This document shows positions 21,388 through 32,023 of a stretch of DNA of 64,000 nucleotides, piece after piece. Made by a program: the position numbers and the translations under genes. Below the pieces are notes generated by a model. That model was not told the origin of the DNA, did not search any database, and saw nothing but the letters and a program-made list of their open reading frames with translations. The stretch lies in the NCBI GenBank assembly GCA_963855995.1, contig OY979716.1:26155418-26219417 (forward strand), written 5' to 3'. This DNA comes from Muricea muricata. Its lineage: Eukaryota; Cnidaria; Anthozoa; Malacalcyonacea; Plexauridae. The stretch's first letter is position 1. The number at the start of each line of letters is the position of its first letter.

Positions 21388-21620
21388 TAATATCAATTTC
21401 ATGCTATCAATATAAAATCCACTTCCATTTTGACAATGAAATTTCCGTATGGGAAAATTTTCAAAATGGAATTGATATTTTCCATGTCCAGAATGCTTTT
21501 ACCTTCAAAACAATCAGCAATCATTCTATAACCACTGTGGTGCTGAAGTGCAAAATACGACCCTAATACAACAGTTGATGCTAAACCCCAATGCAACAGT
21601 TGATGCTAAAAAGGGAGAGG

Positions 21621-21790
21621 GTTAAAGAGAGGGGGCTAGAAAATTTCTCAGGGTGCACCCCTCACCAGAAAATCTGTCCTTATTACAAAGTTGATTTACC
21701 AAATTATGTAACATCATTTTCAGAAATTTATGCACGTCGTTGTCCCAGCATTACCAAATGGGAAAAAACAGAACCAATTTCCCATCAAAG
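21621..21790 (+). CDS. Candidate upstream exon of zinc-finger gene
   Basis: The frame reads N-F-S-G-C-T-P-H-Q-K-I-C-P-Y-Y-K and S-F-S-E-I-Y-A-R-R, ending at a CAAAG|GTAAAT donor. I-C-P-Y-[YH]-x-x-[DE]-L also occurs in the ORF at 49180-49431. The exit phase (2) does not match the next exon's entry phase (0), so the joint is unproven. Confidence 0.35.
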
Positions 21791-21955
21791 GTAAATTAAT
21801 TTCTTCAAGACCTGAATATATTTGGTTTGCAGAATATTTTGTTTATTGAAATTTAATGTTTCTTGCACCTTGTCCACTAATTTTGCAGTAATAAGATAAA
21901 GATTCCATAATAATATTGGATTTTAATTAAGCAAATTGAATATAAGTTGTTACAG

Positions 21956-23332
21956 GGAAAAGATGGAATCTGCAGAGTTTTGTCTTGTGTTCATGTTGGC
22001 AAACATTTCATGCGCTTGGACTGTCACTTGAGCCGTTGCCATAAAGGAATAACAAGGGCGATGAATGAGCGCCTTGCGATGCCTTCATGGGAAGAACAAA
22101 ATTCAAATAAAAATAGAGCAAAATGCATGATCCTGTCATGCAAAAAGCAAGTAAAACATCTCAAACGCCACCTGTCTAATGTCCACAGAATGACTTACGC
22201 CACCTACCTTGAGGAGACCAAATGCACTGATCCAGTTATTCCCTCGGAACAATCTTTTTCACCGAACAAACATGTCCGGCTAAGTGAGCTCATTGGATCT
22301 TCCTCCAGTTTCATATGCCAAAATGAGTTGATTGTTCCGGACACGCACGAGTGGAAATATAAAAATAACGCGAAAGCGAAGAAGGATGACGTTAAATGCT
22401 CAGAGAGCGAAAGTGTACAGAGTACAAGTGGTGCAGACACAAATGTAGTAACGCGTGATTTGAGCAGGAGCTTCGATGCTGCAGAAAAGGAATCACGGGA
22501 ATGGTTGAGATTTTTAGTCCACAATACAAACTCGTACATGGTTCGTTCGTTGCTCGTTTATTTAAAACAACATTCTAATCGATCGATCAGTGATTACTAT
22601 CACACCAAGTTACGTGAAGAAGTTTTTGGTAACGTATCTCTCTCTTTCTTACAAAACGTCTACGTCAAACGCTGCAAACTGCTAAGTTATTACAGAAGAC
22701 TTGGCTGTTATCCCAATGAAGGAGGAAGAAGAGTAGACACTTGCCTGGCATGCGGCAAAAAGAATGGCAAATGTGATTGCCCCAAAACATCGCCTTCGTT
22801 ATATGTTTATTGCAGGTATCACTGTCCTTTGATGTTTAATTGCAATAAATGTAAGAAAACATCCGCCGAAAAGAAATTTCACGATTGCTTCGACTTTTTC
22901 TTTTGTAAAACATGTGATGAATATTATCAAACAACAAAAATGTCGTCATCATGTTTATCGTTATGGAAGGGTATGTGGGGTTCTTGAGTATTTTTGTAAT
23001 TTTTTGTTGACATGTTACGTTTATTACATAACTTCAGCGCCACTATTGGTTAAACGTCATACAGTAGTTACAGATTTAGTTACTCTGTAACAAGCAATAT
23101 AATTTGAATAATTTAATTATATATTATAATATTATAGTATAATTTGATTACAGCAACTGTATTAGTACCGCTAGCTTTTATCACTGATATGCTAAACTTG
23201 ATGATTGGTAATAGAGTACATACGCTACACACACCCTCGTCCTCTATCGATTCGGCTGTCAATCAATATCGGTGCAGTAATCACAGTCGTGCATCCAAAA
23301 CGTGTCAACTTTCTCATCGTCACAAGCAGTGA
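21956..23332 (+). CDS. Cysteine-rich zinc-finger protein in KDZ element
   Basis: The main exon (21956-22970, after TTACAG) starts G-K-D-G-I-C-R-V. It has two C2H2-like fingers: C-R-V-L-S-C...H-L-S-R-C-H, and C-M-I-L-S-C-K...H-L-S-N-V-H (C-x4-C-x9-H-x4-H). A polar linker follows. The C-terminal part is cysteine-rich with several C-x2-C pairs (C-L-A-C-G, C-N-K-C-K, C-K-T-C-D). A GG|GTATGT donor joins in phase to 23154-23332 (A-T-V-L-V-P-L to a TGA stop). That last exon overlaps the antisense end of the transposase by 74 bp. No start ATG is assigned; the first exon may be 21621-21790. Function unknown. Confidence 0.55.
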
Positions 23333-23812
23333 GAAAGAATGTTTCAGTGGCATTAGAAACGGGAGTGTCAATGATATCTGTCCAGGTATCATGTAAACTC
23401 TGCAGATATGTCTTGTGCATAAGCTGTTTCCTAAGCAGGCAACAGTGTAAGCCTTTGTCGAATGAATTTTCGCAAACGCCTTTTGAAACAACATACTTTT
23501 CAATTTCTGCAATTTGATACTGGATAAAGTTCTCCAATGTTTTCATTTCCTCCTTGACCATGGACAATTCCTCTTCACATCTATCTTGCAAGTGCGTCAA
23601 TTCAACAAGCCTTTTCTTTATGGTGGTTGATACACAATTTCCATCTGGTTCGTTTTCCAGTAGAGAGGAATAGATTGGAAATTGTGGATCTTTTATCTCC
23701 ATAAAATCTACCTCGTCTTCACACAAGTCGTTAAAACTGCTAAGCAATCTTTTCATTTCGTTTGCTACCTTTCCGATTTGATTCCAAATCTTAATAGCAA
23801 TTGCTTGCCCAT
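23259..23812 (-). CDS. KDZ transposase last exon
   Basis: Starts D-G-Q-A-I-A-I-K-I-W after a CTTTTCAG acceptor. Then comes K-R-L-L-S-S-F-N and a long helical, Glu-rich stretch likely to form a coiled coil. It ends in a stop at 23259. Open throughout. Confidence 0.75.
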
Positions 23813-25069
23813 CTGAAAAGAAATTACAAGGAATGTTAAAGCGCCCTCGTAATGATTTTAGAGCTGTTAAATTGCTGGCCATGATGTTAAAGAAGGAAGC
23901 GTGTTCCAATAAAAGAAAAAAAACTAATTTGAATTTGACATCATGTCCGTAACTTTAAAGGCTAATAAATACATCAAGACGAGTTTCCTGATGACAAACT
24001 ATTTTGCAAACTTTCTAAGAATACCCTAAACTTTAAAAATAAGCAATTCTTACAACTAAAATAATCATGCCGTGAGTATAAAGATCCAATCTAAAAACTA
24101 AAAAGTGACATTAAATCTGAAATTATAACGTATATGACATATAATATCAGTACCTGCATACTTTGACTTGAGTTCAAGAAGAAACAATCGCTCGAATGCC
24201 ATGCGCTAAAGTGTTACTAATATTTTTTGTTTTTTCTTTTCAACTAGCCTCTTCCGTGCATTTTTGAACTGTATGTCATCTTTCACCCAAGTCTCCTTCA
24301 ACCCGTGAACTTTTTCAACGTTGCTTATTGCTTTAAGATTCCTATACATAATGTTGCAATTGGGTTAAAAAAATATCTGTTTAACCATCAATTAAAAGAA
24401 AGTAAATATCAAATACCGACTACTGCCCGAAGGCTGCTGCACTATACCTGCTCATCCTGCCTTCAAGATTAGCAACTCGTTCTGGCTCTTCTTCTTTGGC
24501 GTAACGAATCTCGTTGCTAAGAAAACAAAAGTATGCGAAAACGTAACTGAGTAAGTCTTCCTGAGGACATATATAAAGTCTATCTCAACTTACCGGAGTT
24601 TTTTTTTTTCTCAAGTAACAATTCCACATAAGATTCGTCCCATTCGTAAGCATCCAGCCCTGGTAAAATAGTAAAATTCTGTTTGTACAAATTCTACGTC
24701 TTGAGAAAAAACTGATTGCTAGTCTTCCTAAATAAATTGTAGTACTGTAACTGCAAGCACTGAAAATTGTACCTACTTGTGGTATGACTTCTGACATCTC
24801 TTTATCAAGCCACTGTCTCACAGTTTCCATGTTCACGCCGACTTCAAATTAATTAATCAATAAGAAATCTCATACTGTACTTTTACATATATATGTACAA
24901 CATTGTAGTATTGTCAAAAGGTGCCTGAATGTAGAGTAGCGTACAGTATGCCGCACAAAAAGTGGCAAAGAAGTTACCCATTAGAAGCAATGATATAGAA
25001 TAAATACGTGCATGAGAGGGTATACTTGGAATACGGCGTGGTACATTAGTACATGATACATGAATGTTA

Positions 25070-25472
25070 AAGTGCCCATGACACCAAAATTTTTATTACA
25101 TGATGTGAAAGAGTATTTAAAACTGTAATACAAGTTCTTTTAAACGTTTGGGCTGCAACGTTTTGTTGATGAGATAGTTCAGTTTGAATTTTTTGTTTTG
25201 TCGGCTAATTACGTCACACTTTGCATAATAAGGACAAACATAAGCATCCCATTAATGTTGCACGTCGTCTTTTTATAGGAAAACAACTTTATAATCTACT
25301 TTCTGATGCCTCATTATGCAAAGTGTGACGTAATTAGCCGACAAAACAAAATATTCAAACTGAAATATCTCATCAACAAAACGTTTCAGTGCCAAAGAAG
25401 AAAAGAACTTTTATTGCAGTTTTAAATACTCTATCTCGTTATGCAATAAATATTTTCGTGTCATGGGCACTT
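25070..25472. mobile_element. 403-bp TA-flanked MITE in KDZ intron
   Basis: Inverted ends AAGTGCCCATGACAC...GTGTCATGGGCACTT with TA at 25068-25069 and 25473-25474. Inner blocks such as GTCGGCTAATTACGTCACAC are also inverted, making long imperfect arms. Confidence 0.85.
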
Positions 25473-25775
25473 TATAAGATAAGGCAGATCATAATTTTTA
25501 CGTCATTATGTATTTTTCTTGCCACATTTCTCAGAAATTTTGCCACTACTCCTTTATGGTCATGCATAGCTGTTACAGTGAGCGTCCTGCTTTAAATACT
25601 TACCTGGGAGTTTTGACAACAAATCTTCTATTTCACTGTTAACGGTGGTACCAAGCGAAGTAACCTTTTCATGCTTGACCTTCAACGAAACACCTGAATA
25701 GAGAATCGTTTCGAATGAATCCACCTAGCATTTTGCTGTAAAAAACCTTAAAATAAGAATAAAATAAATACATAC

Positions 25776-25956
25776 CAAAACGCTTAAACAAGTGTTCACC
25801 ATAGTGTACAGCGGCGTCGGTCAGTACATCAGTTCTCTTATCTATCGACATCTCTTTTGTCATTTTTGCAAACTGACGCATAAACGACCATAATCTTTCA
25901 ACACCTTCTCCATCTGTCAAACCTACATTCTTGGATCTTCTTGGGCTATACTTCAT
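25776..25956 (-). CDS. KDZ transposase core exon
   Basis: Encodes S-P-R-R-S-K-N-V-G-L-T-D-G-E-G-V-E-R-L-W-S-F and T-D-V-L-T-D-A-A-V-H-Y-G-E. The G-E-G-x-E-R-x-W block is the most diagnostic KDZ motif, and the E is a likely catalytic acid. Flanked by a good acceptor (TTTTTCAAG) and donor (GTATGT). Confidence 0.85.
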
Positions 25957-26270
25957 CTTGAAAAAGAAGCATATTACCATAAACGTGAATGTGGTATGAC
26001 CATTGATCACGACGTTTTATCATGTATTCAAAACTACGATTGGCCTATAAAGTCAGCAATGCATTTTACCTGGCAACTAGCTTTATGGCCATAGCAGTGA
26101 AATATCGGGATTGAAAGACTTACACCCTCCAATAAGTCCTGTCTATTCAAACTCTGTGTCAAGAAAAACATGCGTAGTTTAAAACGTACAGCAGTAAATT
26201 GTAAATCATGCAATGAAAAGATTATAAAACAGTGCATGTTTTATTACAAGCTATCTCATTCGTTGAAATA

Positions 26271-26438
26271 TTCAGGGTTCGTACACCCCTGAAAACCATG
26301 GATTTTAATTTTAGTCCTGAAAAACCCTTGAAACCCTGGAATTCTAAACTTATTCCTGGAAAACTGGTCGAGTAAAAGAGTGAAAAAGTCCTGGAAAACA
26401 ATGGATTTTTAAAATTATGAAGGTGTACGAACCCTGAA
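26271..26438. mobile_element. 168-bp MITE in KDZ intron
   Basis: Ends TTCAGGGTTCGTACACC...GGTGTACGAACCCTGAA, TA on both sides. Internal CCTGGAAAAC-like repeats. Confidence 0.85.
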
Positions 26439-28015
26439 TACTTATACAGAAATAACGTCTAACGCGTATGCGAGATGATACACGAATGTTTTGTGTGTAG
26501 ATTTTACTGTAATTAGAATTTGGTAGATATACTCAATGGGTTATTTGAGCACTTGGAAAGTGTCCTCACTGTTTAGCACGACTTGGTCTCGGCTACACTC
26601 AATGCAAAGAAGAGGTACAGTACAGTAAATTAAGGTCTTGTACTTATAATGAATACGTCACTGTATTCTAATTATAACATAAACACACACACACTTACGA
26701 TTAGGTGGTTTGACAGTATGCATGCAATATCATACATCAGCACGATCTTAAAATTTTTCGAAGACGCTTTACTTCTCAGATTTTCCAGCTCGTAAACTGA
26801 ATAAGATATTCTACAAAAGAAGTAAAGTAGCGTTTTGCAATGGACCATTCCCCTTTTAGACAAACTTTTGAATAAGGAATATGCATTAGCACAGGTGGAA
26901 AGAGCATCCTAAATTTAGTAAAATGGTGAAGTTTGGTACAAAATATTGCAATATGTGGAAAATATATATAGTCCTGTGAAGTTTGTGTGCTTTTGTATTA
27001 TGCGCGGAAAAGTGCAATCACATTTCGAAAACTGATCACTTGTGGTATCATAATTTAGCTATACTTGCTAAGCTCTCTCCATGCTTGATATTCAGAAAAC
27101 TTTTAGGAAAATCGTGCCTACAGACTCTTCCAAAAACCCCCTTTTCATCGAAAAGATCATTTTTTTCCTTGCTTCTTAATGCATGGAGAACCTCCCCAGC
27201 ATGAAATCTGTTACAATCCTATCAAACAAAAACTACAGTGTAAAGTTTGATTATTAATTCGATAAAATAAACTTAATAACCGTCATGGAAGTACTACAGT
27301 ACTACCGTAATGCAGGGTCTACCTGAGTAGATGTTTTCCCCTGTTTCATATGATAATTATTAACATAAATTATCCACGTCATCTTGATCGCTAAAAACGA
27401 GAGTACCATTCCTTGGAGCAATACTCATCTGGTTGTTATTTTTTTTCCGTGACAATCCAAAACAAGCATCAACACATTCAATTAACACACCACATTCCTT
27501 AATAATGAAATATAATTGCAAAAATAAAGCACTTGTATTTTATCTTTCACTCTTTTTGTGTCAACACATAAGCAAGACTAATCTAGTTTAGTTGTTGAGC
27601 ACTGCAACGCACTGGTAATCCAGTTTTGGGGCCACTGGAATGCAAATCAGATTGTGCAAAACAAACCTTGGGACATAAAGGGCACTCAGCACCATTGTGT
27701 AAATTTGGTATGAAATAGTCGAGATGCTCCGTCTTATGTTTAAAATTCCTGGAATGAAAAACCAGATCTTTAGTTTCCGTTTTGCTAAAAAAGTTATAAA
27801 CAACTTTATATTATGTTTAATCACCAAGTGTCAACTACAGTATGATTTCAATTCTGTCAACATCATTATTTTACCTATATTCTTCAAAACATCCAGCATT
27901 AAGAGTCCTGTATATAGAGGGTATCTAAACACAAAAAATGTATAGTAAGTTGCAGAGGACAAAAGAATGGAACAAACTTTACAGTTAAAGACTATTATTA
28001 TATATACTGTACTAA

Positions 28016-28485
28016 GTGTCAAAGTTCAATTATACTTGCTTCTTATTGGTCAAAAGCATGTCATGTGATAGTGAAAATCTCCCTAACAACACATTTGAGT
28101 GGTGGACATTACTTTTACAGGGACTGCGGAAGACTGGTTATTGAGGGGACCAATATTCATATATGTATTACGATTCTGCTCATTAATTTCTTTTGAAAAT
28201 GATTGTTTTTTCGGTATGTGAACCTGAATATATGAATATGGGCCTCAATTACCCATCTTCCATGGTCCCTGTTTTAATCACCAGTGAATAACAAGTTGAC
28301 ACAGCTAAAGTTATGTTTTTTCTGTTAGAAACCTTAATTAACTGTGCATTTTGTGATGATTTGTTGTATTTTTCTTCTTCTTTGACACTTAGGATATAAT
28401 AAATACTTATTGACTGTACCCAAGGAAAACAGTATAGTCCACAAAACATACATACTGTTTCCCTTGGGCACAGTCAGTAAGTATT
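28016..28485. repeat. Dispersed repeat with terminal hairpin
   Basis: TTGCTTCTTATTGGTCAAAA and flanking sequence from 28016 recur at 44404-44450, and AAATACTTATT.ACTGT.CCC recurs near 44597. A 34-bp stem pairs 28402-28435 with 28452-28485. Confidence 0.6.
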
Positions 28486-29892
28486 AACTGACCTAATTAA
28501 AGTTAAGCTTCAACTAGCTGCCCCTTTTGGTAAAATAAATGTTGGAGTGTTGTGTGTGAAGGTAGTACAAAGTCAAGCCAAAACAGTGCATGTTGCTGGT
28601 TGATGGGTAAACAGTTATGCTTTTCAAATACTGACCCAATATGTATGAAAAGTTACAATTATAAAGAATGCATTTTCTGAGGCATAGCTACTATAAACTT
28701 TACATCATATGGTATAATTACAGCACTGGTATGTGTAGATTGGGCACACACCAATCTAAAAAAGGTACAGCATTGATGGAGCACTGTGGTTTAAAGACTT
28801 TTCACAAATGCAAATACCTCCGCAACTTACAGAAATCTAGTGTTTGGAGGTCAGCACAGAATTTACCACAAAGTGTAAAATATTTACCAGTATTGGCTGT
28901 AATTTTGGGGCAAGTTCCATGATCATTTCTGCATCATCTCTCAATGGTACTTGATTGTGGAGAAATAAAACAATAGCAAGGTCCATCAACTTGAAATGAA
29001 GTCCAACCATTGTTTTCTCAGGTGTTCCAGGCCAATAGTTTGCACGGATCAATGTTTCAGCATGGCTTTCACAGTTACAAACAGAAACACGCTTTAAATG
29101 CTGATTTCCTGAAATAAAAAGAAACACATGGATGGTTAGTATTATTACACAGTATATGCATATATCAGTGATGTCTCAGTTGACATTTAGTTGTTAAAAA
29201 TGGGTTATTAATTAAGCATGCTGTATATTTGGTACGTTTGTAAACACTGAGTTGATAGTCTAAATACATCAGTATAAATCATCCCCCATGCCAGCATCTG
29301 TAGAATAAACCAGTACCTTTAAAAAGCTGTTGCAATTAGGCAGTTGCAATAATTAAAAAATATTGAGTATCAAAATTGAGAATCAACAAATTAATATCAA
29401 TATTTCTGATTTTAATCATGCCCAGAAAGTTGAGCAAAAAATTATTGCAACAGCCTAGAGATTAATAATTATATAATTTACGGTATTTATTCACTTACCA
29501 AACTCATCAATCAATTTGAATAGTTTTAGAAATTTGGAGTCACATTGATGCCCATTGTCTATGACACCATGGTTAGGATACAGTGGTAAAAATTTGTTGT
29601 TCTAAAGCACAGAAAAGAAAACAACTTGCATGAATATGAGATGCAGTGATAATACTACTTAGCATTAGAGCTACACACAGTGGACAAGGCGCTGATTGAA
29701 GTAAGGTCCTCGACTTTGTAAATTAATCAAGTTGCCCTAATTCGTTATCAACACGTACTATACCATAAGCAAACACAATGATTACTGTATTTCACTTTGC
29801 TTTTACTGTATTATGAATTGTACATACTGTCAAGTTGGGTTTTTTTCTTAAATTCATCAAATAACTTTGTATTTCAAAACTCAATGTATGGC

Positions 29893-30139
29893 AGGGCTCG
29901 AAATAGTCAACAGCTAATGGCCAATCCAAATTATATTTTAGAAATAGTAGGTAAAAATAAAGCTGGACTGCCAAATGAAAATAAATAGATATGTTTGATT
30001 TCATTTCACTTCACTTCATTTGATTATTATAACTTTAATTCCTAAAAATGTGTGAGATAATAACTGAGAAACATTAAATTCTTAGCTTGCAATTCGTAGC
30101 TTGGCAGGTAATATTTTTTCTCTATGTATTTCAAGCCCT
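29893..30139. mobile_element. MITE candidate, CAGGGCTCGAAATA ends
   Basis: CAGGGCTCGAAATA at 29893 and TATTTCAAGCCCTG at about 30126-30139 form imperfect inverted ends of hAT style. No clean target duplication. Confidence 0.5.
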
Positions 30140-30141
30140 GG

Positions 30142-30370
30142 ATCAGTTGTTCAAAGCTGGGTTTGTGCTAACCATCCTAACCCTTGGTTAAAGTTTAACC
30201 TAATGTTTTAGTTTCTGTATTTCTACAGCTCCGTTCATTTAAAAACTTCATTAGCCAAAACTAATATTCATCCAGACAAGATTTCCAGGTTTATCAATAA
30301 GCTGCTGGGAAATTTCCTTTGATTTTTGCGTTAACCCAGGATTAATCTAACCCGCTTTTGAACTCGGACT
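30142..30370. mobile_element. MITE candidate, GTTCAAAGC ends
   Basis: GTTCAAAGCTGGGTTTGTGC (left) and the complement of CGAGTTCAAAAGCGGGTTAG (right) give imperfect inverted ends. It lies almost end to end with the preceding MITE. Confidence 0.45.
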
Positions 30371-30473
30371 GATGTATGGTGTTATTTTTATATTGCAAGA
30401 GCGACACACTAATACGTATATAGAACCATGTGAAAATTTGTGTGAAATTATAACTGCATAAAGTCCTACTTAC

Positions 30474-30939
30474 CGTTTGCTTTTCCATCACGTGAAACTG
30501 GTTTCTGTTCTCGTGCAGTGAATACGCACAGGTTTCTCAAAAATACTGTCTCGGGTCCACAGTAGGGACACCGGATCGAAGCGGGCTGGACAAGGCAAGC
30601 AACACAAATTTGGTCATCGTTCAGACAATTCTCTTGCAGAAACGCACTCAATATTCGCGGTCGAAGCTTCTCCCAGTTGCAAAACAAACTTATGCCTCTT
30701 TTGGTGTTAGCTGAGTCTTCTTCGCTAAGAGCTTGATGAGCTCCACTGATAGACATTTCACAATCATCCACGACGTCATTATTTGAATTCGCGCATTCTT
30801 GCTCGGTGTTTGTATTAGGACTAGAAACATTCGTTGAAGCCTTTCCGGACCTTTCAACATTGAGAGCAGTGTGAGTTATAAACGTTCTTTTTCTATCAAA
30901 GACTTTTGTTTTCACAGACAGTTGCTGAAGGCGCTTCAT
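30474..30939 (-). CDS. KDZ transposase exon 1 (C-x2-C module)
   Basis: First ATG at 30939-30937 (M-K-R-L-Q-Q-L-S-V). A basic then Ser/Asn/acidic region is followed by C-V-A-C-L-V...C-P-Y-C-G and L-C-V-F-T-A-R-E, a zinc-binding pair. GTAAGT donor at 30473. It lies about 140 bp inside the right inverted repeat, which probably holds the promoter. Confidence 0.65.
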
Positions 30940-31075
30940 GATTTCATATAAAAAGACAAGTTTATTTTTATACAAAACGCTATAAACCTCACACTATGAA
31001 GCCGCCATTTGCAATTTTGCATAAGCGCATAATAATAATAATGTAGTACTCAGGACCTCGCGCATTTCTGAAGTG

Positions 31076-31168
31076 AGATGGCTCAGATGACCATCTAAGG
31101 CCTATAATACACGATTTCTCAATTGAGAAATTTGCTATAATACAGGTTGAGAATTTGTGACACGGGTG
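31076..31168 (-). repeat. KDZ right terminal inverted repeat
   Basis: Reverse-complement partner of 16555-16647, ending GTGACACGGGTG at 31168. Confidence 0.85.
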
Positions 31169-31456
31169 AATTTATCCGGGTCCAAAGCAGGGAATCAATT
31201 GATAGCTTTCTATTGTACGTTGTAAACTCTTATGATTTCTGCCTTTTTGTTATTAAGTTCTGCCTATAAATCTCTGCCTCGTTGCCATATCGTCAGCTGA
31301 GGGATAAGGGCTTTGTTTGCGCCATATTTGAAGGACCTCAGAGCTGCTACGATTTTTGAATTATCTTTGGAATCACATGGCTTAACGTTTAAATTAAGCT
31401 TCCTGGCCAGTAGCAACGCTCAAAGCTGCTGAAATGGAGCTGTTTTACTCCTAATT
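31169..31456. other. Spacer between KDZ and BEL elements
   Basis: 288 bp without recognisable genes or repeats. Confidence 0.5.
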
Positions 31457-31461
31457 ATCAA

Positions 31462-31957
31462 TGGATCAGCAGCGTGATATTCACGTGAAAGACGTGTGTG
31501 AAGATAACCGGAAGTGAACTTTGTAACTTTGCATGTTGACATATTGAGAGTTAAGGTTGATATTTTCAAGGAGAACTATAGTTTTAACACGGGATTATAA
31601 GAGTAAATAAACACGAAATAAGACGCATGTTTTGAGATAGTGTTAAAGAAAGTATGAAGCTAACCGGAACTGTTTAAGATCGAGGAATATCGCCACAGAA
31701 GTAAGACATTTTGACATATTTTCGAACGGTTTATTTACATTATATGATAGTTTTGATATTTGTATAATACAACGTTAATTTTATGCATGCTTATAAATAT
31801 TTCAAGTAAATACTATTATATTATTGTACTTTATTTAGATCGAATTACTTTGATACTTTGATTCTTGATACTTTGGTATTAACAAACATATCATTAATAC
31901 GGTTTGCGAAATTCCTTGGTTGTATTGCTAACCTGTCGCCTCAATCCCGACGAAACA
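31462..31957 (+). repeat. BEL/Pao 5' LTR
   Basis: 496 bp, TGGATCAGCAGCG...CGACGAAACA. A canonical primer-binding site starting TGG right after the LTR is not seen; 31958-32023 is a 66-bp leader. Confidence 0.95.
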
Positions 31958-32023
31958 CTATTCGATTTCTTGCTAACCGCGTATTCGAAAGGAGTTGAGA
32001 CGAATTATTAACAGAAATAAACA

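Larger units (their letters stand above)
23259..30939 (-). pseudogene. KDZ transposase gene, about 15 exons, decayed
   Basis: Exons (high to low): 30474-30939, 29499-29601, 28888-29108, 27667-27748, 27365-27497, 27065-27218, 26699-26810, 26070-26153, 25776-25956, 25604-25693, 24773-24841, 24594-24659, 24448-24516, 24154-24341, 23259-23812. Hallmarks in order: C-V-A-C...C-P-Y-C-G; Y-W-P-G-T-P-E-K-T; C-P-L-C-P; C-V-D-A-C-F-G-L; G-V-F-G-R-V-C-R-H; L-M-Y-D-I-A-C-I-L; F-H-C-Y-G-H; L-T-D-G-E-G-V-E-R-L-W; K-Y-A-D-G-Q-A-I-A. Phases agree from 26810 down to 24594 and from 24516 to the stop. Lesions: in-frame TAG at 24206-24208; an 11-A run (24599-24609) one base short for frame. Joints 1-2, 3-4, 5-6 and 6-7 do not fit, so exons are missing or further indels exist. 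Confidence 0.85.
16555..31168. mobile_element. KDZ-type DNA transposon, 14.6 kb, multi-gene
   Basis: A 93-bp near-perfect inverted repeat pairs 16555-16647 with 31076-31168, starting CACCCGTGTCACAAATTCTC at each outer end. Between the arms lies a minus-strand KDZ (Kyakuja-Dileera-Zisupton) transposase gene close to the right end. Also inside are two plus-strand genes with helix-turn-helix-like and zinc-finger proteins, and a tandem array. KDZ elements are known as large DNA transposons with multi-exon transposases. They usually make 8-bp target duplications. I see none here, so the insertion is old or a boundary is eroded. Later MITE insertions add to its length. Confidence 0.75.

Noticed and set aside
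16555-31168. 8-bp target duplication expected for KDZ
   Set aside because: The flanks (TGCTGCAC on the left, AATTTATC on the right) do not match, so none is claimed.
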